Shown piece by piece: positions 10,681 through 19,000 of a stretch of DNA of 28,057 nt (the stretch's first letter is position 1; each line of letters begins with the position of its first letter). The position numbers were made by a program, and so were the translations under genes. Source of the stretch: Penium margaritaceum (taxonomy: Eukaryota > Streptophyta > Zygnematophyceae > Desmidiales > Peniaceae); assembly GCA_023375785.1 (NCBI GenBank), contig SZWC01006823.1, forward strand, positions 100,527 to 128,583, given 5' to 3'. The notes below the pieces were generated by a model. The model was not told the origin of the DNA and searched no databases. It saw nothing but the letters and a program-made list of their open reading frames with translations.

Positions 10681-11620
10681 ATGGCCATTCCCCAGAACGA
10701 GGAACTTTGGTGCATGCTGCTCGAAGAATGCCACAACACCGGCCCAGGTGGACATTTCGGAGAGGAAAATACGTTGAAGAAGCTGGCGAAAAACTATTGG
10801 TGGGGCAAGATGCAATCCGACGCGACCAACTCATACAAAAATTGCGACACATGTCAACAACAGAAATCTCGTCGCAGAAGGTCACCCGGACTTCTACAGC
10901 CGCTTCCTATTGCGACGGAACCATGGGCAGACACCTCCATGGACTTTGTCACCGGATTACCAGTCACGCTTGAGGGATGTAACACCATCCTCGTGGTCAT
11001 CAACAGATTTGCTAAAATGTCCCACCTCATCCCGACGGCCACCGTCACCGTCGAGGGAACCGCAGTGCTGTTTCTAATTAACATCATAGAGCTACACGGT
11101 GTACCGAGAACCATCACAAGTGACAGAGACGGTCGATTCACTAGCCGTTTTTGTGCGAACTGATGGCTCGCTACGGTAGCTGAATACAACTTTCAATGGC
11201 GTTTCATCCTCGAACCGATGGTCAAACCGTGCAAAAAAATCAGACGCTCGAACAACTTCTCTTAACACTATGCAAAACTCATGGAACGGATTGGGCACAA
11301 AAACTACCGACCGCCGAAATCGCATATGATTCGACTGTTTCCACTACAACGGGTAAAACCCCATTTGAAGTGGTGTATGGAAAACTTCTCGCCACACCTA
11401 CAAAGCCATAGTAACATTCCCACAGTCAACTTCCAACACCAAGACTTCATCACCGTTTGGGAGGAAACACGACAGACTCTCGCAAAGACACAAGCAGCGA
11501 CGAAGCGAGCAGCCGATCGACATCGCATCGACATCATTTTCACCGCTGGCGATAGAGTCCTCCCCAGCTCGGCGAACATCAAGCTCCGTGGATCCGACTA
11601 TTCGAAGCTCAAACCCCACT
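10681..11620 (+). pseudogene. Integrase of E2, frameshifted, catalytic Glu replaced by Val
   Basis: The open frame 10681-11163 carries the HHCC zinc finger ('ECHNTGPGGHFGE' then 'CDTCQQQK') and the start of the core. The first catalytic Asp is at 10942-10944 (M-D-F-V-T-G-L-P) and the second at 11122-11124 (S-D-R-D-G-R-F). After a TGA at 11161-11163 the core resumes in another frame at 11196 with 'FHPRTDGQTVQKNQTLEQ'. In that motif gypsy integrases have Q-T-E; here the third catalytic residue is Val (GTG, 11229-11231). The GPY-like C-terminal segment continues to about 11620 in yet another frame. The protein would have inserted the element DNA. Confidence 0.85.
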
Positions 11621-11799
11621 AGTTGGGATTGTTTGAGATCAAACGCATGCAAACCCATTTGGTTGCGCGACTCAAACTCCCCGACACTATGCAAGTTCAT
11701 CTGATGTTCCATGTTAGCAGACTCTAGCACTACCAAGACCTCGGAGAGAACTTCCCTGGCAGAGATGTCCCTCCTCCGCCTCCCGTTCAAGTGGACAAA

Positions 11800-11962
11800 G
11801 ACACGAAGTATGTCATCGAGGACATCCTTGGCCATCGACGACGAGGCAAGACGACATAATATGTCGTCAAGTGGAACAGCTACGACGCCGCGCATAACAG
11901 CTGGGAACCCTTCGAAAATCTCCAAGACACCGATCATCTCATCGACGGCTACTACCTCCGTG
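11800..11962 (+). pseudogene. Chromodomain of E2 integrase
   Basis: The segment reads 'YVIEDILGHRRRGKTT', a stop, then 'YVVKWNSYDAAHNSWEP' and 'DTDHLIDGYYLR'. The aromatic residues Y-V-V-K-W and W-E-P are the typical chromodomain signature. It lies just before the polypurine tract. A single stop (in 'KTT-stop-YVV') splits it. Confidence 0.85.
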
Positions 11963-12001
11963 TCCGGGCCACATGTACACGCGCGCCGGGACGTCGCGGC
12001 T

Positions 12002-12014
12002 AAAAGGGGGAAAG
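12002..12014 (+). other. Polypurine tract of E2
   Basis: AAAAGGGGGAAAG directly precedes the TG of the 3' LTR, the standard position for plus-strand priming. Confidence 0.85.
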
Positions 12015-12566
12015 TGTTATGTATTAGACGTGCACGACTCCCTAATAATTCCGAGTGGACATTTATGTTACTACACAAACAGCCCATTGTGTCGCGAGGA
12101 CCGCAATATTCACTCCAAAGGCCGAGGGAAAACTGAGCAACTGCCCAGCCCTCATTGGATATTCTCGAACCTTGTGACAACTTCGACCACTCTCGCAAAC
12201 TTACGAACAGAAGTGTCACGACCTTCGAGTTGACTTCTCAACGGTTCTCGAAGAATCTGGACTTATGAAGATGCATCGCACATATTCACAGTCGATCCTC
12301 AAAGACCTTGGATTTCTCGGCGGACCTTCTCGAATCCGACCACTCAAGACGCAATTCCGCACGTGTCACTTGACATTCAACCCAACGACCCCGACTATGC
12401 TTCTTTCGTAACTTGATACATTTATACACATGTTAAATCATTGCGACACTTGTCATCGAAGTACACTTATCGCTAATTGTAAATTGCTCAAGTGTCCCAA
12501 ATCCTAATTCGTGTTTTGCCTTGCAACTTCTACCTGTGCACCATCTACGTTCCGTTTAGCATAAAA
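12015..12566 (+). repeat. 3' LTR of E2
   Basis: It starts TGTTATG after the polypurine tract and ends near CATAAAA, where the 5' LTR has CATAACA. It aligns with 6502-7045 over its full length with about one difference in five. A second assembled copy is at 14021-14572. Confidence 0.85.
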
Positions 12567-12606
12567 ACCTTATGCCTGTGAACCACGGACGTTCCATGCG
12601 GCTTTT
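12567..12606 (+). repeat. 3' LTR of E1, last part (approximate)
   Basis: The ~40 bp after E2 (CTTATGCCTGTGAACCAC and onward) resemble an LTR tail. They align with the end of the E2 LTR (CTTCTACCTGTGCACC and onward) and the end of the solo LTR. The E1 3' LTR lacks exactly this tail at 6501, so this is read as its displaced end. A second assembled copy is at 14573-14613. Confidence 0.6.
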
Positions 12607-12885
12607 AAAAAAATAGGGGTGAGGATTTTCTATTGTTTTGATTGAGGGTGATGTAGTATCTTTCACAGAATAGGGGTACTTGGAAGATGGTCGAGCCAGA
12701 ATAGGGGCTACTTGGAGTTGCGCCGCCGCAATGCGACGGTATCCAAATGCATACCCACTTGCCACATATCACAGCAGAAAGCGCAGTTTGAACACATTGC
12801 TGTCTCCGGAGTGCTGCTAGCATGGCCTTGCTTCCTCTCTGCTGCGTCCGCTTTCTGACTAACCGCCCCTTACTTCCAGCTTCCT
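12607..12885. other. Non-TE flank of the nest, no gene seen
   Basis: The stretch contains a motif AGAATAGGGG(C)TACTTGGA twice (12667-12684 and 12698-12716). I see no convincing coding frame. The same sequence with a few changes is at 14613-14891, so it is the left flank of the downstream gene region seen twice. Confidence 0.6.
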
Positions 12886-12886
12886 N
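12886..12886. other. Assembly gap (single N) between overlapping contig ends
   Basis: Sequence before the N (10881-12885) and after it (12887-14891) is the same 2005-bp segment with about 27 substitutions and no indels. The single N is probably a placeholder for a negative gap. Confidence 0.85.
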
Positions 12887-14891
12887 GTCACCCGGACTTC
12901 TACAGCCGCTTCCTATTGCGACGGAACCATGGGCAGACACCTCCATGGACTTTGTCACCGGATTACCAGTCACGCTTGAGGGATGTAACACCATCCTCGT
13001 GGTCATCAACAGATTTGCTAAAATGTCCCACCTCATCCCGACGACCACCGTCACCGTCGAGGGAACCGCAGGGCTGTTTCTAATTAACATCATAGAGCTA
13101 CACGGTGTACCGAGAACCATCACAAGTGACAGAGACGGTCGATTTACTAGCCGTTTTTGTGCGAACTGATGGCTCGCTACGGTAGCTGAATACAACTTTC
13201 AATGGCGTTTCATCCTCGAACCGATGGTCAAACCGTGCAAAAAAATCAGACGCTCGAACAACTTCTCTTAACACTATGCAAAACTCATGGAACGGATTGG
13301 GCACAAAAACTACCGACCGTCGAAATCGCATATGATTCGACTGTTTCCACTACAACGGGTAAAACCCCATTTGAAGTGGTGTATGGAAAACTTCTCGCCA
13401 CACCTACAAAGCCATAGTAATATTCCCACAGTCAACTTCCAACACCAAGACTTCATCACCGTTTGGGAGGAAACACGACATACTCTCGCAAAGACACAAG
13501 CAGCGACGAAGCGAGCAGCCGATCGACATCGCATCGACATCATTTTCACCGCTGGCGATAGAGTCCTCCCCAGCTCGGCGAACATCAAGCTCCGTGGATC
13601 TGACTATTCGAAGCTCAAACCCCACTAGTTGGGATTGTTTGAGATCAAACGCATGCAAACCCATTTGGTTGCGCGACTCAAACTCCCCGACACTATGCAA
13701 GTTCATCTGATGTTCCATGTTAGCAGACTCTAGCATTACCAAGACCTCGGAGAGAACTTCCCTGGCAGAGATGTCCCTCCTCCGCCTCCCGTTCAAGTGG
13801 ACAAAGACACGAAGTATGTCATCGAGGACATCCTTGGCCATCGACGACGAGGCAAGACGACATAATATGTCGTCAAGTGGAACAGCTACGACGCCGCGCA
13901 TAACAGCTGGGAACCCTTCGAAAATCTCCAAGACACCGATCATCTCATCGACGGCTACTACCTCCGTCTCCGGGCCACATGTACACGCGCGCCGGGACGT
14001 CGCAGCTAAAAGGGGGAAAGTGTTACGTACTAGACGTGCACAACTCCCTAATAATTCCGAGTGGACATTTATGTTACTACACAAACAGCCCATTGCGTCG
14101 CGAGAACCGCAATATTCACTCCAAAGGCCGAGGGAAAACTGGGCAACTGCCCAGCCCTCATTGGATATTCTCGAACCTTGTGACAACTTCGACCACTCTC
14201 GCAAACTTACGAACAGAAGTGTCACGACCTTCGAGTTGACTTCTCAACGGTTCTCGAAGAATCTGGAATTATGAAGATGCATCGCACATATTCACAGTCG
14301 ATCCTCAAAGACCTTGGATTTCTCGGCGGACCTTCTCGAATCCGACCACTCAAGACGCGATTCCGCACGTGTCACTTGACATTCAACCCAACGACCCCGA
14401 CTATGCTTCTTTCGTAACTTGATACATTTATACACATGTTAAATCATTGCGACACTTGTCATCGAAGTACACTTATCGCTAATTGTAAATTGCTCAAGTG
14501 TCCCAAATCCTAAATCGTGTTTTGCCTTGCAACTTCTACCTTTGCACCATCTACGTTCCGTTTAGAATAAAAAACTTATGCCTGTGAACCACGGACGTTC
14601 CATGCGGATCTCAAAAAAATAGGGGTGAGGATTTTATATTGTTTTGATTGAGGGTGATGTAGTATCTTTCTCAGAATAGGGGTACTTGGAAGATGGTCGA
14701 GCCAGAATAGGGGCTACTTGGAGTTGCGCCGCCGCAATGCGACGGTATCCAAATGCATACCCACTTGCCACATATCACAGCAGAAAGCGCAGTTTGAACA
14801 CATTGCTGTCTCCGGAGTGCTGCTAGCATGGCCTTGCTTCCTCTCTGCTGCGTCCGCTTTCTGACTAACCGCCCCTTACTTCCAGCTTCCT
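12887..14891 (+). repeat. Second assembled copy of the E2 3' half and its flank
   Basis: This is co-linear with 10881-12885 at a constant offset of 2006. It contains the integrase core from the first catalytic Asp, the Q-T-V site (13235-13237), the chromodomain (about 13806-13968), the polypurine tract (14008-14020), the 3' LTR (14021-14572), the E1 LTR tail and the 3' flank. The shared insertion site and flank argue that this is the same locus represented twice, not a second transposition. The integrase stop at 13167-13169 and the chromodomain stop are the same as in the first copy. Confidence 0.85.
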
Positions 14892-15562
14892 TGTGGCGGT
14901 TGCTCTGCTACGGCACCACGGCCGCACGCAGAGCGCTGCAATTGGGCAGTGCCTCGGGGATGCCAGAGCAGCAACTCGTCTACTTCGCTGCTGAAGAGGC
15001 CCTGCTGCTCCGTCTCCAGCGTACGACAGCTGTCAGGGAGGAGGAGCTCGCGCATGAGCATCACTCGCTCAAATGCGGCTGCGAGCTGTCCGCACGTCGC
15101 GCAGGCGTCGGCACGCTCCAATGGCCGTCTCTGACCTCAGGACGCCAGGATGCCCCTGCGCTAGCTGAGGGGCAAGCCCTTGTGATCCGGCAGTGTCCGT
15201 CGGCTACCCCACCTCAGGCCTTTGAACGGCTTCCGCCGTCATCGCCATGCGCAACGACTGAGCGTGCAGCACAACGCCCCTGGGCCATGCGCCTTCGAAC
15301 GACATCGACCAGCCTCTCCAATTCCGTTGTTTTACACTTTCTACCCGTGTCCATGCTGCTCACACTCTCCGCCCACAATCTGACACTCTCGCGCGTCCTT
15401 GTTCCCAAGATCCCGCCTTGCCGTTGCCGGGCTGCTGCTCGTGTGGAGCAGCAGTCGGGGGCGCAAGCCGAAGCCGACGCCGAAGTCGGAGCTAATCGAA
15501 GCCAAGTTGAACCCAGGAGCATCAGACGACCAGGCCGAGATCACAGCGTTCGATCCGTCTAG
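14828..15562 (+). CDS. Doubtful 244-codon ORF upstream of the large gene
   Basis: The frame opens with an ATG in a good context (A at -3, G at +4) and runs 735 bp to TAG. The product is rich in Ala, Leu, Arg, Ser and Cys and begins MALLPLCCVRFLT. I do not recognise a family. GC is high, and two minus-strand frames in the same stretch (14876-15121 and 15341-15598) and another plus frame (up to 15614, containing 'SELIEAKLNPGASDDQAE') are also open. None can be preferred by eye. It may be chance openness in the GC-rich upstream region, an exon of an unrecognised gene, or part of the 5' leader of the large gene. Confidence 0.25.
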   Translation: MALLPLCCVRFLTNRPLLPASLWRLLCYGTTAARRALQLGSASGMPEQQLVYFAAEEALLLRLQRTTAVREEELAHEHHSLKCGCELSARRAGVGTLQWPSLTSGRQDAPALAEGQALVIRQCPSATPPQAFERLPPSSPCATTERAAQRPWAMRLRTTSTSLSNSVVLHFLPVSMLLTLSAHNLTLSRVLVPKIPPCRCRAAARVEQQSGAQAEADAEVGANRSQVEPRSIRRPGRDHSVRSV

Positions 15563-15614
15563 ACAGCCCCCGTGCGCCTGCCGACTCTGCAGCAGCACCC
15601 TAACGCAGGTCTAG

Positions 15615-15893
15615 CCTTCGGCCTCTTGACGTCTGGTCGTTGCACTCTTCGCACTTCCTCTCTCCACTTCGCCTCGTTCCTTCGAACCCACTTGCTCCAT
15701 TTGTGAAGCGCCTTCCTCATCCGCCCGCCTACCCCTTTCGGCCGCGAGCCGAGCAGTCCCTTGCCATCTCATTCCATCGTCATCTCCACAGATTCCTTCG
15801 TACTCGCGCAATCTCAGCCGCACTGTCTCTTCTTCTTCATTTCTTCACTCCTCCTCCTCCTCCTCCTCCTCCTCCTCCTCCTCCTCNNNCTGC

Positions 15894-15924
<31 letters not shown>

Positions 15925-16072
15925 TCTGCTGCTGCTACTCTTCTACTTCGTCTGCCTCAGAAGGCTCAGAGCAGTAGAAGGCCTGGCCGAGCATTCAGGG
16001 CCCCTTGCTCACTGTCTCTTCATATCCACCTCCTCCCCTTAACTCCACGGGACACCCCCCCAGCCAGCCACG
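15615..16072 (+). promoter_or_regulatory. Probable 5' leader of the large gene, pyrimidine-rich
   Basis: The stretch is strongly C/T-rich on the coding strand and includes the microsatellite at 15849-15936. In the frame of the 16073 ATG there is a TAA at 16040-16042, so the coding region should not extend upstream in that frame. I see no clear TATA box. The transcription start cannot be placed from sequence alone. Confidence 0.4.
15849..15936 (+). repeat. CTC/CTG trinucleotide microsatellite with an NNN gap inside
   Basis: A run of CTC triplets ends at 15886. NNN is at 15887-15889. A run of CTG triplets with some CTT interruptions follows to about 15936. The true length is unknown because the gap lies exactly at the change of repeat unit. 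Confidence 0.9.
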
Positions 16073-19000
16073 ATGCGGCGCGAGCCCAATGACTTCAAGA
16101 AGGCAAAGGCGAAGCCGCCCAAGGCGCCAAAGGACAAGCGCATCCTGCGCACGCTCACTGCGCTGGTAGGCGCAAAGATCGACGAGGAGAAGCTCAAGGC
16201 TGTGGCGGAGGCCGCCGCGGCCGCCGCTGTCAATGCAGAGCAGGAAGAGGAGAAGCAGACGGCGGAGCGGCGCAAGCAGGCCGCGGAGCGGATCCTTGCC
16301 CGCCTCGGTACCCCAGCCCCCGCGGGCGACAGCGATGCTGCCGGCGGCGCCTCAGGGTCCGTTGGTCCCTCAGGGGCGGCTCTCCCGCCACGCCCCTCCA
16401 GGCCGTCCACGGCGTCGTCGTCGTCGGCAGCGGCTGCGGGTGCGAAGAAGCCGCCCCAGCCGCACAAGCGGGGCCCGCCGGGGGCCCTGGGCCTCCCTCC
16501 CCACGACCGCGCTGCCTTCTCCCAGACCCGGTCATTCAAGCTGCCACCGCGCGGCGGCACGGGCGCGAGCGACGCGAGCACGCGCAGCCGCGGCGCCAAG
16601 TCAGACCTCGCGTCGCCCGCGTCGACGTCGACGCCCGTGTTCGCGCGGTGCAAGGCCAAGGTGTGGGAGGGCAGCCAGCGCACGGGCACGGGCCGCAGCA
16701 GCAACATGGGGCTGGACGACGACCTCGACGACGACGATGACGATGCCGGGTCCGTCCTGGGGTACGATGAGACGGGGTTCCCGATCCTCAAGGGCGGCAC
16801 GGCCAACGTGCTGGTGATGACGGACGAGGGCGAGGCGCTGCACGGCGAGGTGGACACGCGCACGGCGGGTGCGGACCCGCTTGACCTGCGCCAGTTTAAG
16901 CGGCTGCTGACGTTCATGTATGGCGTCGAGGCGTCCCCCATGGACGGGCTGGCGGCCCGGGGTGGTGGGGAGGAAGACGGGCTGGATGACTGGGACGACG
17001 ACGAGGAGGAGGACGACGAGGACCTGAACGACCCGCGGCTTCAGGACCCCGTGCTGAGAGATATTCTCACGCAGGAGCTCATCAAGTTCCTCAAGGACAA
17101 CGTCATGGAGGGTGACGGGGAGAGGAGGAAGGGTGTTGGCGACGGCGACGAGATGCGCTCGAGCACCGCCAACGGGCTCCGGGCCCACAGGGAGAAGGAG
17201 GAGGGGGAGCCCCTGAAGAGGCTGGGGTCGGCGCCAGCGGGCAAGCTGGCGGGCGCTGCGGTGAGTGCCGTGGCTACAGTGGACAAGGCCAGCGGAGCGG
17301 ACGCGCCGGTGGCGGCGGCGGCGGCCGGTCTGGACATCCGCAAGGAGATTCAGCGGCTGTCGGGTCAGGACGCGCTGCGCATCCTGCTGAGCGCGCGTGA
17401 CTCGTTCAAGCGCGTGGAGCATGTGGGCGGCACCGCGGGCCCCTTGCCCGATGGGAGCGGCGGCAGCGGGGTGAGCGGCGGCGGCGGCGGTAAGCTGCTG
17501 GAGGCAAAGCTGCTGCGCTGCATCACCAAGATTCACCAGCGGCAGGTGGAGGCGGAGGCGGAGGCGGAGCCAGCTGCGGCCGCTGGTGAGGTGTCTGGGC
17601 ATGGGANCTCACGCAGGAGCTCATCAAGTTCCTCAAGGACAACGTCATGGAGGGTGACGGGGAGAGGAGGAAGGGTGTTGGCGACGGCGACGAGATGCGC
17701 TCGAGCACCGCCAACGGGCTCCGGGCCCACAGGGAGAAGGAGGAGGGGGAGCCCCTGAAGAGGCTGGGGTCGGCGCCAGCGGGCAAGCTGGCGGGTGCTG
17801 CGGTGAGTGCCGTGGCTACAGTGGACAAGGCCAGCGGAGCGGACGCGCCGGTGGCGGCGGCGGCGGCCGGTCTGGACATCCGCAAGGAGATTCAGCGGCT
17901 GTCGGGTCAGGACGCGCTGCGCATCCTGCTGAGCGCGCGTGACTCGTTCAAGCGCGTGGAGCATGTGGGCGGCACCGCGGGCCCCTTGCCCGATGGGAGC
18001 GGCGGCAGCGGGGTGAGCGGCGGCGGCGGCGGTAAGCTGCTGGAGGCAAAGCTGCTGCGCTGCATCACCAAGATTCACCAGCGGCAGGTGGAGGCGGAGG
18101 CGGAGGCGGAGCCAGCTGCGGCCGCTGGTGAGGTGTCTGGGCATGGGAAGCCCACAGGCACGTCCTCGGGTCCGTCCTCGTCGGACGATGAGGGCTCAGG
18201 AGGGAGGAGGAGGAGGAAGGAAGGAGCGCTGAAGGAGGAAGAGGAGGATGAGGATGTGGGGAAAGGGAGGAGCGGTCGACGCAAGTCGTGGCCTCCAGAT
18301 GATGACGAAGTGGATGAGACTGGGGAGCATACGGAGGATGAGACGGGTGGGGGGGAAGATCGCGGGAGGTATGGCAGGAGAGGGGGCGACGAGGAGCATA
18401 GCAGTGACGGTGAGCGTGACGTCGGTCATTCCCGCGCAGGCAGCAGGAGCACGAGGGAGGACGGGTTGGGTAGTGGCAGGAGGCGGCGCGGGTCAGCGGG
18501 TAGAGAGGAGGATGTGGAGGTGGAGGACGACGTGGATTTTGAGGGCGGACGCGGAGGAAGGGACGGCGGGCACAGGCGGGAAGGGAGCAGGGGGAGGATG
18601 CTGGACGAAGAGGGTGACAAGAGGACGCCTCGGCGCCAATCGCACAGCAGAGAGGGGAGCAAGGTGTTGGTGGCAGAGGGAGGGGATGAGGGCGGGCTGA
18701 AGAAGTCCCCTGTGAGATCGCCGGTGGGAGGGGCGGCTAGGTTCGAACGGGGGAACCTGCGCCGGCGATCTGACGAGTCGCGCCGATCATGGGCGCATGC
18801 AGACGATTTCAGGAGGGGATCGGATGATGAGGAAGAGGATGAGGGATTGGGCGGAGGGGGGATGGGGGGCCGCAAGGGTGGAGGGCCAGTGAAGCCGCTC
18901 ACTCGGCGGCATTCGGAAGCATTGACAGCGTGGGTGGCCGAGGAGGAGGTGGGCCTCCGGAGGGCGAGTTCAGGGATGGATGAGGAGATGCGCAGCGCAG

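Larger units (their letters stand above)
6502..12566 (+). mobile_element. Ty3/gypsy chromovirus E2, nested in the 3' LTR of E1, non-functional
   Basis: This is a complete but mutated gypsy element of about 6.1 kb, in the same orientation as E1. It has two LTRs, a primer-binding site, gag with a CCHC-like knuckle, protease, RT, RNase H, integrase, chromodomain and a polypurine tract. The flanking bases are ACCTC at 6497-6501 and ACCTT at 12567-12571, a near-perfect 5-bp target-site duplication. The LTRs differ visibly (roughly four in five bases match over the first ~150), so the insertion is old. Multiple stops and a changed integrase catalytic residue show it cannot transpose alone. Confidence 0.85.
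1..12606 (+). mobile_element. Ty3/gypsy chromovirus E1, degenerate, interrupted by E2 and a solo LTR
   Basis: This is an old, full-length gypsy element. It runs from a 5' LTR at 1-544, through a primer-binding site, gag, protease, RT, RNase H, integrase and chromodomain, to a polypurine tract and a 3' LTR starting at 5991. The 3' LTR is split: its first part ends at 6501 and its last ~40 bp lie at 12567-12606, beyond the nested element E2. An inverted solo LTR sits at 5442-5959. Every reading frame is broken by several stops, so the element is dead. Its LTRs are much diverged from each other. Position 1 is where the LTR begins, so its own target-site duplication cannot be checked. Confidence 0.8.

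Noticed and set aside
12605..13195. Frames crossing the N at 12886 on both strands
   Set aside because: They are chimeras of the flank and the integrase core created by the assembly join.
11398..14225. Two 273-codon minus-strand frames
   Set aside because: They are antisense to the E2 integrase/chromodomain/LTR and occur twice only because the segment is assembled twice.
12887..14891. A third independent gypsy element
   Set aside because: It shares the insertion site and the non-TE flank with the first copy, so it is the same locus.
16601..17602. Minus-strand frame of 333 codons under the large gene
   Set aside because: It is a GC-rich shadow of the sense frame, and part of it appears again in the duplicated segment.
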